DNA from: Acidobacteriota bacterium
Lineage (GTDB): Bacteria > Acidobacteriota > Vicinamibacteria > Fen-336
Direction of reading: 5' to 3'
Assembly: GCA_003223555.1 (NCBI GenBank)
Contig: QHVM01000045.1
Coordinates: 1 to 48,063, forward strand
DNA length: 48,063 bases
Notes under the pieces: generated by a model
What the model was told of the DNA's origin: nothing
The model's database searches: none
The model's input: the letters and a program-made list of their open reading frames with translations, nothing else
Shown: one piece after another, positions 12,369-21,528 of the stretch
Position numbering within the stretch: the stretch's first letter is position 1
Layout of the letters: every line of letters starts with the position of its first letter
Program-made: the position numbers and the translations under genes

Positions 12369-14096
12369 TTGAAGGTCGGTCCCTGGTCTCGCGGCGCCCT
12401 CGCCCTCGTCTTCAGCCTGCTCGCTCGGGGCGCCTGGGCGGTCAGCCCGTCAAGCGGGGGGCTCACCGGGCTCGTCGAGGATACCCAGGGCGCCCCGGTG
12501 GCGGGAGCCGTGATCTCGATCTTCGGCAAGGGCCTTGGCGGCGCCGGGCTGGTCGCCCTGTCGGACAGCGCCGGACGGTTCTTCCTTCCCTCGGTGCCGG
12601 CCGGCTCCTACACGCTGCGCGCCCTCGGCGCCGGACACCTGCCGGCGCCCGCCCGCCACATCACCGTGCTCCCCAACCACGAGGCCAGCTACACGGTGAG
12701 CCTCATCCCGGTCGGAGACGACAAGGCGGACGCGGTGGCCTCCGCCAAGGCGCAGGTCCAGGAAGAGGAGAAGGACGATCCGCCGTCGCTCGCGGAGCTG
12801 CGCTGGCTGCTCCGTCACAAGCGCCGGTCGGTGCTGGAGACCCACGGACCGGAGGCGGAGGCGGGTGACGGCGGCCGGAACGTGCCCGCGCCGCCCCGCC
12901 TGCTCGCCTCGCTCGTGCCCGACCTGGCGGGAACGGTGGAGGTGATGGCGAGCCCGGCCGAGGGCGACGACGGTCTGGAGCCCTCGGCGAGCTACAGCGT
13001 GCTGCGGCTGAAGGGGCGGATCGCGAACGCCGGCCAGTGGAGCCTCGGGGGACTGGTGGCGGAGAGCGAGAGCGCGAGCTGGCGCATGGCCGCCGAGTTC
13101 GTCCTCGAGCCAGGCGGAGGGCACAAGCTACAGGCGGGCACGGGTTACGGGACGCGCTTCCTGCGGCCTCTCGCTCTCGGCGAGCGATCCAGCCAGGCGG
13201 ACAACCACAGCGTGGGCGCGGCATTCCTCCAGGACCAGTGGCAGGTGGCCGACCGGGTCACGACGACCTTGGGCGGCCGTTTCTCCTACATCGGCTTCCT
13301 GAGGGACACGAACCACTTCGATCCCCTGGCCTCGGTGGAGTTGCGCCGCGACGACCACACCCGCCTCAGCGCCACCGTGGAGACCCGCACCCTCGCCCCC
13401 GGCGGCGACCTGTTGACGCTTTCCACGCTGGCGACCGCCCCCGCGATCGCTTTCGCGTTCATCGACGACTCGCTGCGGCCCGAGCGCTCGGCGCGCCTCG
13501 AGCTGGCGGTCGACCAGAGCTTCGGCCCCACCACCATGCGCGCCCAGACCTTCTACGAGGAGGTGCACCACCAGCTCGCCAACACCTACCAGGGCTCGCA
13601 CGCCGCCCGTTCCCTCAACATCTCGGATGCCGGCGACACGGGCGCCCGCGGGGTGGGATTGAGCGTCGCCCGTCGGTTCGGCAACGCGGTCAACGGATCG
13701 CTCAGTTACCGCTTCGGCCACAGCTGGCATGAGCCGCTCCCCGGCTCGGCCGGGCCCGCCGTCTTCGGCGGGGAGGAAGGCAATTTCCACGACCTCGCCA
13801 CGCGGCTCGAGACCTCGATCGACGGAACGGGTACCCACGTCGTCGCCTTCTACCGCGTGATCCATCTCGCTCCGGACGCCGAACGGGCACGCCACGCGCC
13901 GATCACCAATCACCGTTTCGACGTCCAGCTCAGCCAGGGCCTCCCCTTCGTGGGCCGGATCACTCGCGCGGACTGGGATTTCCTGATCGCTGTCCGCAAT
14001 CTCTTCTATGAGACGTCGGAGGGCGCGGTGCTGGACGAGCTCGCGGTCGTCAACCCGCCGACGCGGGTGCTGGGCGGGATCTCGGTCCGATTCTGA
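12369..14096 (+). CDS. TonB-dependent-receptor-like outer-membrane barrel with carboxypeptidase-regulatory domain
   Basis: A 575-aa exported protein. TTG 12369 is preferred over the upstream TTG at 12312 because the latter is inside the promoter, GGAGAGGAG lies just upstream, and a clean signal peptide follows (KVGPWSRGALALVFSLLARG, ending AWA). Residues about 30-115 form a carboxypeptidase-regulatory-like beta-sandwich (GLVEDTQGAPVAGAVISIFG, PAGSYTLRALGAGH). A charged linker follows. From about 170 on, alternating strands typical of a TonB-receptor barrel end in the outer-membrane-sorting-type terminus GGISVRF. I do not see a plug domain or TonB box, and the protein is shorter than most SusC/TonB receptors. 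Transport is therefore doubtful, and a structural or adhesive role is possible. Confidence 0.75.
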   Translation: MKVGPWSRGALALVFSLLARGAWAVSPSSGGLTGLVEDTQGAPVAGAVISIFGKGLGGAGLVALSDSAGRFFLPSVPAGSYTLRALGAGHLPAPARHITVLPNHEASYTVSLIPVGDDKADAVASAKAQVQEEEKDDPPSLAELRWLLRHKRRSVLETHGPEAEAGDGGRNVPAPPRLLASLVPDLAGTVEVMASPAEGDDGLEPSASYSVLRLKGRIANAGQWSLGGLVAESESASWRMAAEFVLEPGGGHKLQAGTGYGTRFLRPLALGERSSQADNHSVGAAFLQDQWQVADRVTTTLGGRFSYIGFLRDTNHFDPLASVELRRDDHTRLSATVETRTLAPGGDLLTLSTLATAPAIAFAFIDDSLRPERSARLELAVDQSFGPTTMRAQTFYEEVHHQLANTYQGSHAARSLNISDAGDTGARGVGLSVARRFGNAVNGSLSYRFGHSWHEPLPGSAGPAVFGGEEGNFHDLATRLETSIDGTGTHVVAFYRVIHLAPDAERARHAPITNHRFDVQLSQGLPFVGRITRADWDFLIAVRNLFYETSEGAVLDELAVVNPPTRVLGGISVRF

Positions 14097-14279
14097 CGCC
14101 CCCGATCGTATCCAGGATTCTGGATCGAGGATCCGCGCTCATGGATCGCGGGTCGGATCGTCGAAGCCAAGTCTCTGTCGGGCAATGTCTTTGCTCCTGA
14201 GCCGTGACCTCTTGACGGGCACGGCGTTTGCACCCCGGCAGGCGATTCGATCTCCATCGCAGGGGAGCCAGGAGCCACC
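14097..14279. other. Intergenic region with GATC-rich hairpins
   Basis: These 183 bp between the barrel gene and the membrane kinase contain ATCCAG-gatt-CTGGAT (about 14114-14129), plus repeated GGATC/GATCC units that can fold into several small stems. They may terminate the barrel gene transcript. No convincing promoter was found; TTGACG at 14212-14217 lacks a good -10. Confidence 0.35.
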
Positions 14280-17144
14280 GTGGAAGGGCCCGCCAGTCTG
14301 CAGGACAAGCCGGTGAGGCGGCCCCGCGTGCGGCACGCTGCGTTCGTCACCGTCGCGCTCCTCCTGGCCAGCCTCGGCCTCTACAACATCTTCCTCAAGG
14401 CCACCTGGCGCCTCATGGACGACGGCGTGTTCTGGAAGGAAGCGCCGCAGGGCCTGGTCGCGGGACGGGTCGCTCCGGGCGGACCGGCCGCGCTGGCGGG
14501 GGTGCGGGTCGGCGACGTGCTGCTCGCGCTGGAAGGCGAAGAGGTCACGAGCCCCCGGCAGGTCCAGCAGCGACTGGAGCGGGCGGCGCCCGGCGCGCGG
14601 CTGGGCTACACGCTGCTGAGGCTCGCCGAGCGCCGCAGCCTCCAGGTCCCGGTGCGGCCCCTCTCCAAGGGCAACGTCACGCTGTTCTACTACCTCTCGC
14701 TCGTCGGTTTCTTCAGCCTCGTGGTGGGCACGATCGTGATGCTGAGGCGCCCCCCCGATCGCGCCGCCCTGCACTTCTACGCGATCTGCCTGCTCTTCTT
14801 CTTGATGTACTCCACGTCCTACACCGGCAAGCTGAACCTGGCCGACTGGACGCTCTTGTGGTCGGACAACCTGGCCATCCTCTTCCTGCCCGTGGTCTTC
14901 CTGCACTTCTGCCTGTCGTTCCCGGAGCGCCGCCTCTCGCATTCGCGGGGGTGGGTCATCCCCGCCGCCTACATGCCGGCCCTGGCCCTGGCGGGGGCGG
15001 CGGTGGCGAGCCAGGTCCTCTTCGTCACCACCAACGGCAACGAGGCGCTCTGGCAGATCACGGCCGCCATCGACCGGTGGAAGCCGCTCTACTTCGCCGC
15101 CCTGTTCGCGCTCTCCTTCGTGATCCTCCTCCGCTCCTACCGCCGCGCCAAGAGCCTCACCGCGCGCAAGCAGATGCAGTGGCTGGTGTGGGGCACCGGC
15201 GCCGGAGTGCTCCCGTTCTTCGTCTTCTACGCGATCCCCTTCGCGCTCGGGCGTGAGCCCCGGCCGGCCATGGAGCTGGCCGGCTATATCCCGCTCGCCC
15301 TCATCCCCCTCTCGCTCGCGTACGCGGTCGTCAAGCACCGGCTCATGGACGTGGAGCTGATCTTCCGGCGGACGCTCGTGTACATCCTCGCCACCGCGGC
15401 CATCATCGGCATCTGCCTGCTGGCGGTGAACCTCTTCCAGGCCACCCTGGCCGGCGACGAGGAGCCCCACGTCACGCTGGTGGCGGTGCTGTGCACGCTG
15501 GTGGTGATCCTGCTCTTCACGCGGGTGAAGAGCCGGGTCCAGGAGGGCATCGACCGGCTCTTCTTCCGGGAGCGCTACAGCTGGCGCAAGGCCCTCCTGC
15601 GCCTTTCCCAGGACCTCAACGCCGACCTGGACCTGGCCCGCATGGCGGAGCGGCTGCTCGACGGGGTCGCAGCGGCCCTCGGGCTCTCGGCCCTGGCCGT
15701 GTTCCTGCCCGACGACGACGGCGCGTTCAAGATCTTCCGAGCGCGTGGATGCGAAGCGGGCGGGCGAGCGCTCCGCTTCGCGGCGGACGGCTCCCTGCGC
15801 CAGCGGCTCGACGGGGGCCGGCCCGTCAACGTCGAAGCGCTCGCCGAGGAGTTCCCGGAGGCGGGACCGCTGAACTTGAGCTACTACTTCCCCTGCCGGG
15901 TCAAGGGCGAGCTGATCGCGATCCTGGGCGTCGGACGCAAGGACGGCACGGATCCCCTCAACAGCGAGGAGGTCGACCTGCTCCAGGCCCTGGCCGGGCA
16001 GGCCGCCACCGCGTTCATGAACGGCCGGCTCTACCGCAGCCTGCGGGAGAAGGCCGACGAGCTGCAGCAGCTCACCGAGTACAACGAGAGCGTCCTGGAG
16101 AGCATCGACTCCGGGATCGTCGTGCTCGACCTCCAGGGGCGGGTGGCCCGCTGGAACCGGGCGATGGAGGCGCTCTACGGCAAGCGGCGGGAGGAGGCGG
16201 TGGGCCGCCGGCTGGAGGAGATCCTCCCCGAGTCGTTCCGGGAGGCGCTGCGGGGCAGCCTGGCTCCCGGACGGCCGGGCGACAACGAGATCGCCAACAT
16301 CTACAAGCTCCACCTGCCCACCGGCGACGGCCGCGGCCTCATGGTGAACGTCTCGGTGGCCCCCTTCCAGGTCGGGAACGGAGAGCGCTGGGGCACGGTC
16401 CTCATCGTCGACGACGTGACCGCCCGCATCCGCCTCGAGGAGCAGCTCCAGCACTCGGAGAAGATGGCCTCCATCGGCCTGCTCGCTGCCGGCGTCGCGC
16501 ACGAGGTCAACACGCCCCTGGCCGGCATCTCCTCGTATACCCAGATGCTGAGGGGCCAGGTCGACGCGGCCGATCCTCGGGCCGGCCTGCTGGAGAAGAT
16601 CGAGAAGCAGACGTTCCGGGCAGCGAAGATCATCAACAACCTCCTCAACTTCTCCCGCTCCGGGCGGCCGGAGCTCGAGCCGGTGGACGTCAACCGGGTG
16701 ATCCTGGACGTGCTCTCCCTCGTCGAGCACCAGCTCCGCACCGGCCGCATCAAGGTCCGCAAGGAGCTGGCCGCCGACCTGCCACCGGTGCGCGGCAACG
16801 AGAACCGCCTGCAGCAGGTGTTCTTCAACCTGGTGCTGAACGCCCGCGACGCCATGCCCCGCGGCGGCTGGCTGACTCTTGCCACCCGGGCCGAAGAGGA
16901 TGCGGTGGTGGCCGAGGTGCGGGACACCGGGGTGGGGATCAAGCGCGAGGACATCAAGCGCATCTACGACCCGTTCTTCACCACCAAGGGAATCGGCCGC
17001 GGCACCGGGCTCGGGCTCTCCGTCTCCTACGGCATCCTCCAGGAGCACGGCGGAGCCATCTTCGTCGACAGCACCCCGGGCCAGGGCACCACCTTCCAGG
17101 TCACCCTCCCTCCCCTGAGCGTCGCCGAAGCGGCCGAGAGATAA
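14280..17144 (+). CDS. Membrane histidine kinase with PDZ, multi-TM, GAF and PAS domains
   Basis: A 954-aa inner-membrane sensor kinase. After one N-terminal membrane helix (about 21-40) comes a PDZ-like domain (GRVAPGGPAALAGVRVGDVLLALEG, quoted from about 62). A bundle of about eight hydrophobic helices follows to about residue 410, then a GAF domain (about 430-590), a PAS domain (ESIDSGIVVLDLQGRVARWN), HisKA with AAGVAHEVNTPLAGI (His 741) and a HATPase (NLVLNARDAM, DTGVGI, GTGLGLSV). GTG 14280 has a GGAG-type site upstream. The H-box class and the partner gene 17344-18786 fit an NtrB/NtrC-like pair. The stimulus is unknown; the PDZ domain and membrane bundle suggest envelope sensing. Confidence 0.88.
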   Translation: MEGPASLQDKPVRRPRVRHAAFVTVALLLASLGLYNIFLKATWRLMDDGVFWKEAPQGLVAGRVAPGGPAALAGVRVGDVLLALEGEEVTSPRQVQQRLERAAPGARLGYTLLRLAERRSLQVPVRPLSKGNVTLFYYLSLVGFFSLVVGTIVMLRRPPDRAALHFYAICLLFFLMYSTSYTGKLNLADWTLLWSDNLAILFLPVVFLHFCLSFPERRLSHSRGWVIPAAYMPALALAGAAVASQVLFVTTNGNEALWQITAAIDRWKPLYFAALFALSFVILLRSYRRAKSLTARKQMQWLVWGTGAGVLPFFVFYAIPFALGREPRPAMELAGYIPLALIPLSLAYAVVKHRLMDVELIFRRTLVYILATAAIIGICLLAVNLFQATLAGDEEPHVTLVAVLCTLVVILLFTRVKSRVQEGIDRLFFRERYSWRKALLRLSQDLNADLDLARMAERLLDGVAAALGLSALAVFLPDDDGAFKIFRARGCEAGGRALRFAADGSLRQRLDGGRPVNVEALAEEFPEAGPLNLSYYFPCRVKGELIAILGVGRKDGTDPLNSEEVDLLQALAGQAATAFMNGRLYRSLREKADELQQLTEYNESVLESIDSGIVVLDLQGRVARWNRAMEALYGKRREEAVGRRLEEILPESFREALRGSLAPGRPGDNEIANIYKLHLPTGDGRGLMVNVSVAPFQVGNGERWGTVLIVDDVTARIRLEEQLQHSEKMASIGLLAAGVAHEVNTPLAGISSYTQMLRGQVDAADPRAGLLEKIEKQTFRAAKIINNLLNFSRSGRPELEPVDVNRVILDVLSLVEHQLRTGRIKVRKELAADLPPVRGNENRLQQVFFNLVLNARDAMPRGGWLTLATRAEEDAVVAEVRDTGVGIKREDIKRIYDPFFTTKGIGRGTGLGLSVSYGILQEHGGAIFVDSTPGQGTTFQVTLPPLSVAEAAER

Positions 17145-17341
17145 TGGGAGCGCCCGCCGGAAGGGGCGCGGCGATGGTTATGACGATGGAAGCGCTGTTG
17201 GAGCGCCCGCCGGGCGCGCCTCTTCCCCGCCCGAGCGGGATTCACTCCCGCGAGGCGGAATTCAACAAGAGCGCGCCCGAGGACGCGGATTTCAGGACTC
17301 GACGCCGGCCGACGGAGCCAGGGCGTCGAGTCCGCGTTTGA
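17144..17341 (+). CDS. Possible small ORF bridging kinase and regulator (65 aa)
   Basis: ATG 17144 overlaps the kinase stop (TAATG), and the frame ends at TGA 17339-17341, right at the start of the response regulator. The predicted product (MGAPAGRGAAMVMTMEALLE and on) is Pro/Arg-rich and matches no family I know. The stretch also contains a dispersed hairpin (17235-17251), a 14-bp direct repeat (17147-17160 and 17200-17213) and a 12-bp stem (17295-17333). The frame may therefore be accidental. The start-stop coupling is the main argument for it. Confidence 0.2.
   Translation: MGAPAGRGAAMVMTMEALLERPPGAPLPRPSGIHSREAEFNKSAPEDADFRTRRRPTEPGRRVRV
17235..17251. repeat. Dispersed hairpin, GCGGGATTCACTCCCGC
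   Basis: GCGGGA-TTCAC-TCCCGC is a perfect 6-bp stem with a TTCAC loop, the best-formed member of the intergenic hairpin family also seen at 8936-8948 and 12223-12237. A related form is GTCCACTCCC near 47265-47275. Confidence 0.5.
17295..17333 (+). promoter_or_regulatory. 12-bp inverted repeat just before the response-regulator start
   Basis: GGACTCGACGCC (17295-17306) pairs perfectly with GGCGTCGAGTCC (17322-17333) across a 15-nt loop. The stem ends 10 nt before ATG 17344, so in mRNA it would cover the ribosome-binding region. In DNA it could be an operator for a dimeric regulator. Either role is inferred. Confidence 0.5.
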
Positions 17342-17343
17342 AT

Positions 17344-18786
17344 ATGAATGACTCGATCCTCGTCGTCGACGACGAGGAGGTGATGCGCGACGTCCTTCAC
17401 GCCCTCCTGACGCAGGCGGGCCACAAGGTGACCCTCGCCCAGGATGGGGCGGAGGGACTCGCCCTCGCCCGCCGCCAGGGGTTCGACGCCGCCGTCGTCG
17501 ACGTCATGCTGCCGGACATGGGCGGGATCGACGTGCTCGAGGAGCTGAAGAAGGTCGATCCCGAGCTGGTCGTGCTGATGATCACCGCCTATGCCTCGGT
17601 GGAGACGGCGCTGTCGGCCATGAAGAAGGGGGCCTTCGACTACGTGGCCAAGCCCTTCAAGCACGAGGAGCTGCTCCACATCCTCCGCAACGGGCTCAAC
17701 CAGCGCCGGCTACAGGACGAGAACCGCTCGCTGCGCACCGCGCTGCGCGACCAGGCCCGATTCACCGAGATCGTGGGCAAGAGCCCGAAGATGCAGCAGG
17801 TGTTCGGTCTCATCGCCCAGGCCGCTCCCTCGCGCTCCACGATCCTCGTCATCGGCGAGAGCGGCACCGGAAAGGAGCTGGTGGCCAAGGCCATCCACGC
17901 CAACAGCCCCCGCTCCGACCGGCCCTTCGTGGTCGTGAACTCGGGCAGCCTTCCCCACGACCTGCTGGAGTCGAACCTCTTCGGCCACGTGAAGGGCGCT
18001 TTCACGGGGGCGGTCTACTCCAAGAAGGGGCTGTTCGAGCTGGCCGACAAGGGCACGCTGTTTTTCGACGAGATCGGCAACATCCCCCTCGAGACCCAGG
18101 CCAAGCTGCTGCGCGTGATGCAGGAGCGCGAGTTCATGCGCCTGGGCGGGGTGGACGTGGTCAAGGTGGACGTGCGCATCGTGGCCGCCACCAACATCGA
18201 CCTGCGCCGGGCGGTGGAGGAGGGGCGCTTCCGCGAGGATCTGTACTACCGCCTGAACGTGATCGCCATCCCGCTGCCTCCCCTGCGCCAGCGCAAGGAG
18301 GACATCCCGGCCCTGGTCGGCCACTTCGTCGAGAAGTACGCGGGCGAGAACGGGAAGGCCATCACCGGCGTCGCCCCGGAGGCGATGCAGGCCCTCATGG
18401 ACTACGACTGGCCGGGCAACGTGCGGGAGCTGGAGAACGTCATCGAGCGCGGGGTCGTGCTCACCACCGCCCCCCAGATCGGCCGCGACCTCATCCCCGA
18501 TCACGTGCGCACCGCCCCCAGCTTCCACGTCCCCCACCTGACGGTGCCCCCGGAGGGGATCAGCCTGCGGGACGTCATCGCGAACTTCGAGCGGCGCCTC
18601 ATCGAGTCGACCCTCGACTCCACGGGCGGGGTCCAGAAGGAAGCGGCGCGGCTGCTCGGTCTCAAGCCCACGACGCTGAACGAGATGATCAAGCGGCACA
18701 ACATCCTGCTTCCGCGCGAGCGCGATCGGGAGCGGCGCGCCGTCAAGGAAGCCGACGAGGCGAGCGAAAAGCCAACGCCCGCTTGA
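17344..18786 (+). CDS. NtrC-family sigma-54-dependent response regulator
   Basis: A 480-aa three-domain activator. The REC domain ([15 protein letters not shown]) carries the phosphoacceptor Asp53 in [11 protein letters not shown]. The AAA+ domain has Walker A GESGTGKE at about 171-178, the sigma-54 contact loop GAFTGA at about 219-224, Walker B LFFDEIGN and the arginine-rich [12 protein letters not shown]. The Fis-type helix-turn-helix is at about 415-455 ([20 protein letters not shown]). The GAFTGA loop is intact, so it should activate sigma-54 promoters when phosphorylated, most likely by the kinase encoded just upstream. ATG 17344 was preferred over TTG 17338. The target promoters are not identified here. 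Confidence 0.93.
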   Translation: MNDSILVVDDEEVMRDVLHALLTQAGHKVTLAQDGAEGLALARRQGFDAAVVDVMLPDMGGIDVLEELKKVDPELVVLMITAYASVETALSAMKKGAFDYVAKPFKHEELLHILRNGLNQRRLQDENRSLRTALRDQARFTEIVGKSPKMQQVFGLIAQAAPSRSTILVIGESGTGKELVAKAIHANSPRSDRPFVVVNSGSLPHDLLESNLFGHVKGAFTGAVYSKKGLFELADKGTLFFDEIGNIPLETQAKLLRVMQEREFMRLGGVDVVKVDVRIVAATNIDLRRAVEEGRFREDLYYRLNVIAIPLPPLRQRKEDIPALVGHFVEKYAGENGKAITGVAPEAMQALMDYDWPGNVRELENVIERGVVLTTAPQIGRDLIPDHVRTAPSFHVPHLTVPPEGISLRDVIANFERRLIESTLDSTGGVQKEAARLLGLKPTTLNEMIKRHNILLPRERDRERRAVKEADEASEKPTPA

Positions 18787-18788
18787 TC

Positions 18789-18817
18789 TTGACAGCCCCG
18801 AGCCGGCTTGGTAGCCT
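18789..18817 (+). promoter_or_regulatory. Sigma-70-type promoter for the DUF4388 gene
   Basis: TTGACA (18789-18794), a 17-nt spacer, TAGCCT (18812-18817) with TGG before it. It lies directly after the regulator stop and 44 nt before ATG 18862. Confidence 0.62.
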
Positions 18818-18861
18818 CACCTCTCCAATTGGCCGAGTTGGAGCTCCGGAGCGCCTGACCC

Positions 18862-19788
18862 ATGGCCTTTCAGGGATCGCTCGCCGAGCTTCACCTTCCT
18901 GACATCATCCAGCTCATCAGCGTCAGCGGAAAGACGGGCGTCTTCCACCTCACGAGCGGCGCCCTGGCCGGCGAGATCTACCTGAGCGACGGCAAGATCG
19001 TCCACGCCCAGCTCGACGACGTGTCGGGCGAGGAGGCGGTCTACGCCCTCGCCATGTGGAGCCAGGGCGACTTCCGCTTCGACCCCGGCGTCTCCACCGA
19101 GCTGCGCACGATCAGCAAGAGCAACACCAACCTGCTCATGGAGGCCGCGCGGCGGCTCGACGAGTGGCGGGTGCTCTCGAAGAAGATCCCCTCCACCGAC
19201 CTGGTGCCCGAGTTCGTGGTGCAGGAGCACCGGGAAGGCCAGATCAACCTCAACACCAGCGAGTGGCTGATCCTGTCCAAGATCGACGGCCAGCGCAGCG
19301 TGAAGGCGATCGCCGCCGCCACCCGGCTCTCGGCCTTTGACGCGGCCAAGATCCTCTACGGCCTCGTCGCCACCGGCCTCATCCGGCTCCGCCCGGCGGG
19401 ATCGGGGCCGGGCGGGGCGGGCGCGGCCAGGCCGGCCGCCCCGGCGGCGAAGCCCGCGACCCGGCCCGCGGCCGCCGCGCGGACGGCCGGCCCCTCCCCC
19501 CCGGTCAACCCCTCCGGCGCCCCTGCCGCGCACGCTCCCGCCGCCCCGGCGGCGCCCGGCCCTCTCGGCCGCCTCAACCGCGTGCGGGAGATCTGCAACG
19601 GGCTGCTCGGCCCCGCCGGCGAGAGCGTCGTCAACAAGCACTACCAGAAGGCGCGGGCGGAGCTCGAGCGGGGGGCCGGGCCCGAGGCAGTCGAGGAGGC
19701 CATCAGCCAGATCGCCCGCGCGGCCTCGATCCTCAAGGGGCCGTCCACGACCGAAACGCTCCTCGAGCAGCTCAAGGCCATCAAGTAG
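18862..19788 (+). CDS. DUF4388 (PatA-like N-terminal) domain protein
   Basis: A 308-aa cytoplasmic protein. The N-terminal DUF4388/PatA-like module starts FQGSLAELHLPDIIQLISVS and continues GVFHLTSGALAGEIYLSDGK and FRFDPGVSTE. A second region (about 120-175, INLNTSEWLILSKIDGQRSV) resembles the winged-helix-like part found in many such proteins. A Pro/Ala-rich linker (about 180-235) leads to a helical C-terminus. DUF4388 proteins occur in signalling, motility and polysaccharide settings in deltaproteobacteria and acidobacteria, but no biochemical activity is established. It has its own promoter and lies 3 nt upstream of a membrane glycosyltransferase-like gene. Confidence 0.85.
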   Translation: MAFQGSLAELHLPDIIQLISVSGKTGVFHLTSGALAGEIYLSDGKIVHAQLDDVSGEEAVYALAMWSQGDFRFDPGVSTELRTISKSNTNLLMEAARRLDEWRVLSKKIPSTDLVPEFVVQEHREGQINLNTSEWLILSKIDGQRSVKAIAAATRLSAFDAAKILYGLVATGLIRLRPAGSGPGGAGAARPAAPAAKPATRPAAAARTAGPSPPVNPSGAPAAHAPAAPAAPGPLGRLNRVREICNGLLGPAGESVVNKHYQKARAELERGAGPEAVEEAISQIARAASILKGPSTTETLLEQLKAIK

Positions 19789-19791
19789 CGC

Positions 19792-21528
19792 GTGCGGCGC
19801 GACCTGCTGCTCGAGGCGGCCCTGCTGGCCTGCCTCGTCCTGCTCCTGACCACTTGGTTCGCGGCCTGGCCGGCCGGCGTGCCGCCGGCCGGCGCCTTGG
19901 CGGGCGTCGTGGTCACCGGGGCCGCCCGCCTCGTCGGCTCGCGCGCCCGGCCGGTGCCGCGGCCAGCTCTCGAGACGCTGGCCGCGCTGGGCGCCGCCGT
20001 CCTCTACCGCTCGCCGGCGCTCCTCGATCCCCGCGGATGGGTCAACCGGGACGGCGCCTATCCCGCCTTCGTCGCCCTCCACCTGATGCGCGGGATGCGG
20101 CCCGCCCCCATCTTCACGGAGGGAGCGCACTACCAGGGCACCCTGAAGGGCCACCTCGGGGCGCTCCTGGGCCTCATCACCGGGACCCGCGAGCTCGCCT
20201 TCCTGATGGTGCTCACGAGCCTGTTGCTGTACCTGGTCTTCGTGGCGGCGACGATGACCCTCTCCCGCCGGCTCGCCGGCCGCGCGGCCGCGCTGGCCAC
20301 CGGCCTCTATCTCGCGCTGAGCCCGCGCTTCCTGACGGTGTTCTCCCTCAACTGCGTCGGCCAATACGTGGACGTGCTGGCGCTCGGCGGCCTGGCCCTC
20401 GTCGTCGCCGCTCGGCTTCTCGCCGAGGACCGCCGCGGTGCGGAAGCCAGCGGGAGCCATCTCGTCGCCGGGCTGCTGCTGGGGGCCGCCTTCTGGCAGC
20501 AGCCGGTCGCGCTGGCCTACGTCGGCGCGGCCGCGGTCGCCCTCGCCCTGCGCCGGGCGAGCTGGCGGGATCCCGCCACGCTGGTCTTTCCGCTCGGACT
20601 CTTCGTCGGGGCGCTTCCCGTGCTGCTGTGGAACGTACAGAACCACTGGATGACCGGCGACATCATGGGGCGCGAGCCGGAGGAACTGAGAGCGCAGGCC
20701 GACGCGCTGCCCCACCTTGTCCGTCGCACGCTCTCCATCTCCTTCCCGATCCTCTCCGGCCTCAGTCCCGGCCACCCCTGGGGAGCCTTCGCGCCGGTGG
20801 CGGCGTTCGGGTATGTCCTCGTCCCGGCCGCCCTCGCGTTGTACCTGATCCTCAGGGGACGTGAGATCGCGATGTCCGTCCGCCAGGGCCGACCGGCGCC
20901 GGTCGTCCTCCCCCCGCTGTTGCTCGCCTGCTGTCTCGCCGGGTTCTGGGCGGTGGCTTCGGGGCGGATCTACTGGCGGCCGCGGTATCTGCTGCCGGTG
21001 ACCGCGGCCACCGCCGTCCACCTCGGCATCGTGCTGGGCTGGCTCTCCTCGCGGACGCGGATCGGGGGAGCGCTCGTCCTCGCCGCGGTGCTGGCCGTCA
21101 ACGTCGCCGGCACGTGGGCCCGCCTCTTCTCCGGGGCCGAGGTGGCCGAGCCCTACGAGCGGCTCGTGCGCTCGCTGGAGGCGAAGCAGATCCGTACCGG
21201 TTATGCCGACTTCTCCATCTCGGCCCCGGTGACGATGTTCACCTCCGAGCGGATCGTCTTCTCCTCCCGACTCGGTCCGACCCCTTCCTACGAATCGGAC
21301 CGCCACACCCGGAGGGTGGCGCAGGAGGGGCCTGACGCCTACGTGCTCCGAGCGGACGACGACCCGGAGCGCTTCGCGGCCGTGTTGCGCTCCCTCGGGG
21401 TCGCCTACAAGCTCGACGTCGACCCGTTCCCGATCTTCTACGGCTTCTCGCGGCGCGTCCGGCTCGATGAAGTGGCCGGCTTCCGCGGAGAAGAGGAAGA
21501 GACGCCGCCGTCGCCGGGCGAGAGCTGA
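19792..21528 (+). CDS. Polytopic glycosyltransferase-like membrane protein (paralogue 1)
   Basis: A 578-aa protein with about 10-12 hydrophobic helices, starting at GTG 19792, 3 nt after the DUF4388 stop. An acidic first loop (WVNRDGAYPAF) is followed by HYQGTLKGHL. This resembles GT39/ArnT-type enzymes, which use polyprenyl-phosphate sugars. The soluble C-terminus (about 465-560) has the signature IRTGYADFSI, FTSERIVFSSRLGP and DAYVL. The same architecture is shared with the products of 29755-31512 and 32833-34530. A membrane glycosyltransferase role in envelope glycans is inferred. Donor and acceptor are unknown. Confidence 0.72.
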   Translation: MRRDLLLEAALLACLVLLLTTWFAAWPAGVPPAGALAGVVVTGAARLVGSRARPVPRPALETLAALGAAVLYRSPALLDPRGWVNRDGAYPAFVALHLMRGMRPAPIFTEGAHYQGTLKGHLGALLGLITGTRELAFLMVLTSLLLYLVFVAATMTLSRRLAGRAAALATGLYLALSPRFLTVFSLNCVGQYVDVLALGGLALVVAARLLAEDRRGAEASGSHLVAGLLLGAAFWQQPVALAYVGAAAVALALRRASWRDPATLVFPLGLFVGALPVLLWNVQNHWMTGDIMGREPEELRAQADALPHLVRRTLSISFPILSGLSPGHPWGAFAPVAAFGYVLVPAALALYLILRGREIAMSVRQGRPAPVVLPPLLLACCLAGFWAVASGRIYWRPRYLLPVTAATAVHLGIVLGWLSSRTRIGGALVLAAVLAVNVAGTWARLFSGAEVAEPYERLVRSLEAKQIRTGYADFSISAPVTMFTSERIVFSSRLGPTPSYESDRHTRRVAQEGPDAYVLRADDDPERFAAVLRSLGVAYKLDVDPFPIFYGFSRRVRLDEVAGFRGEEEETPPSPGES

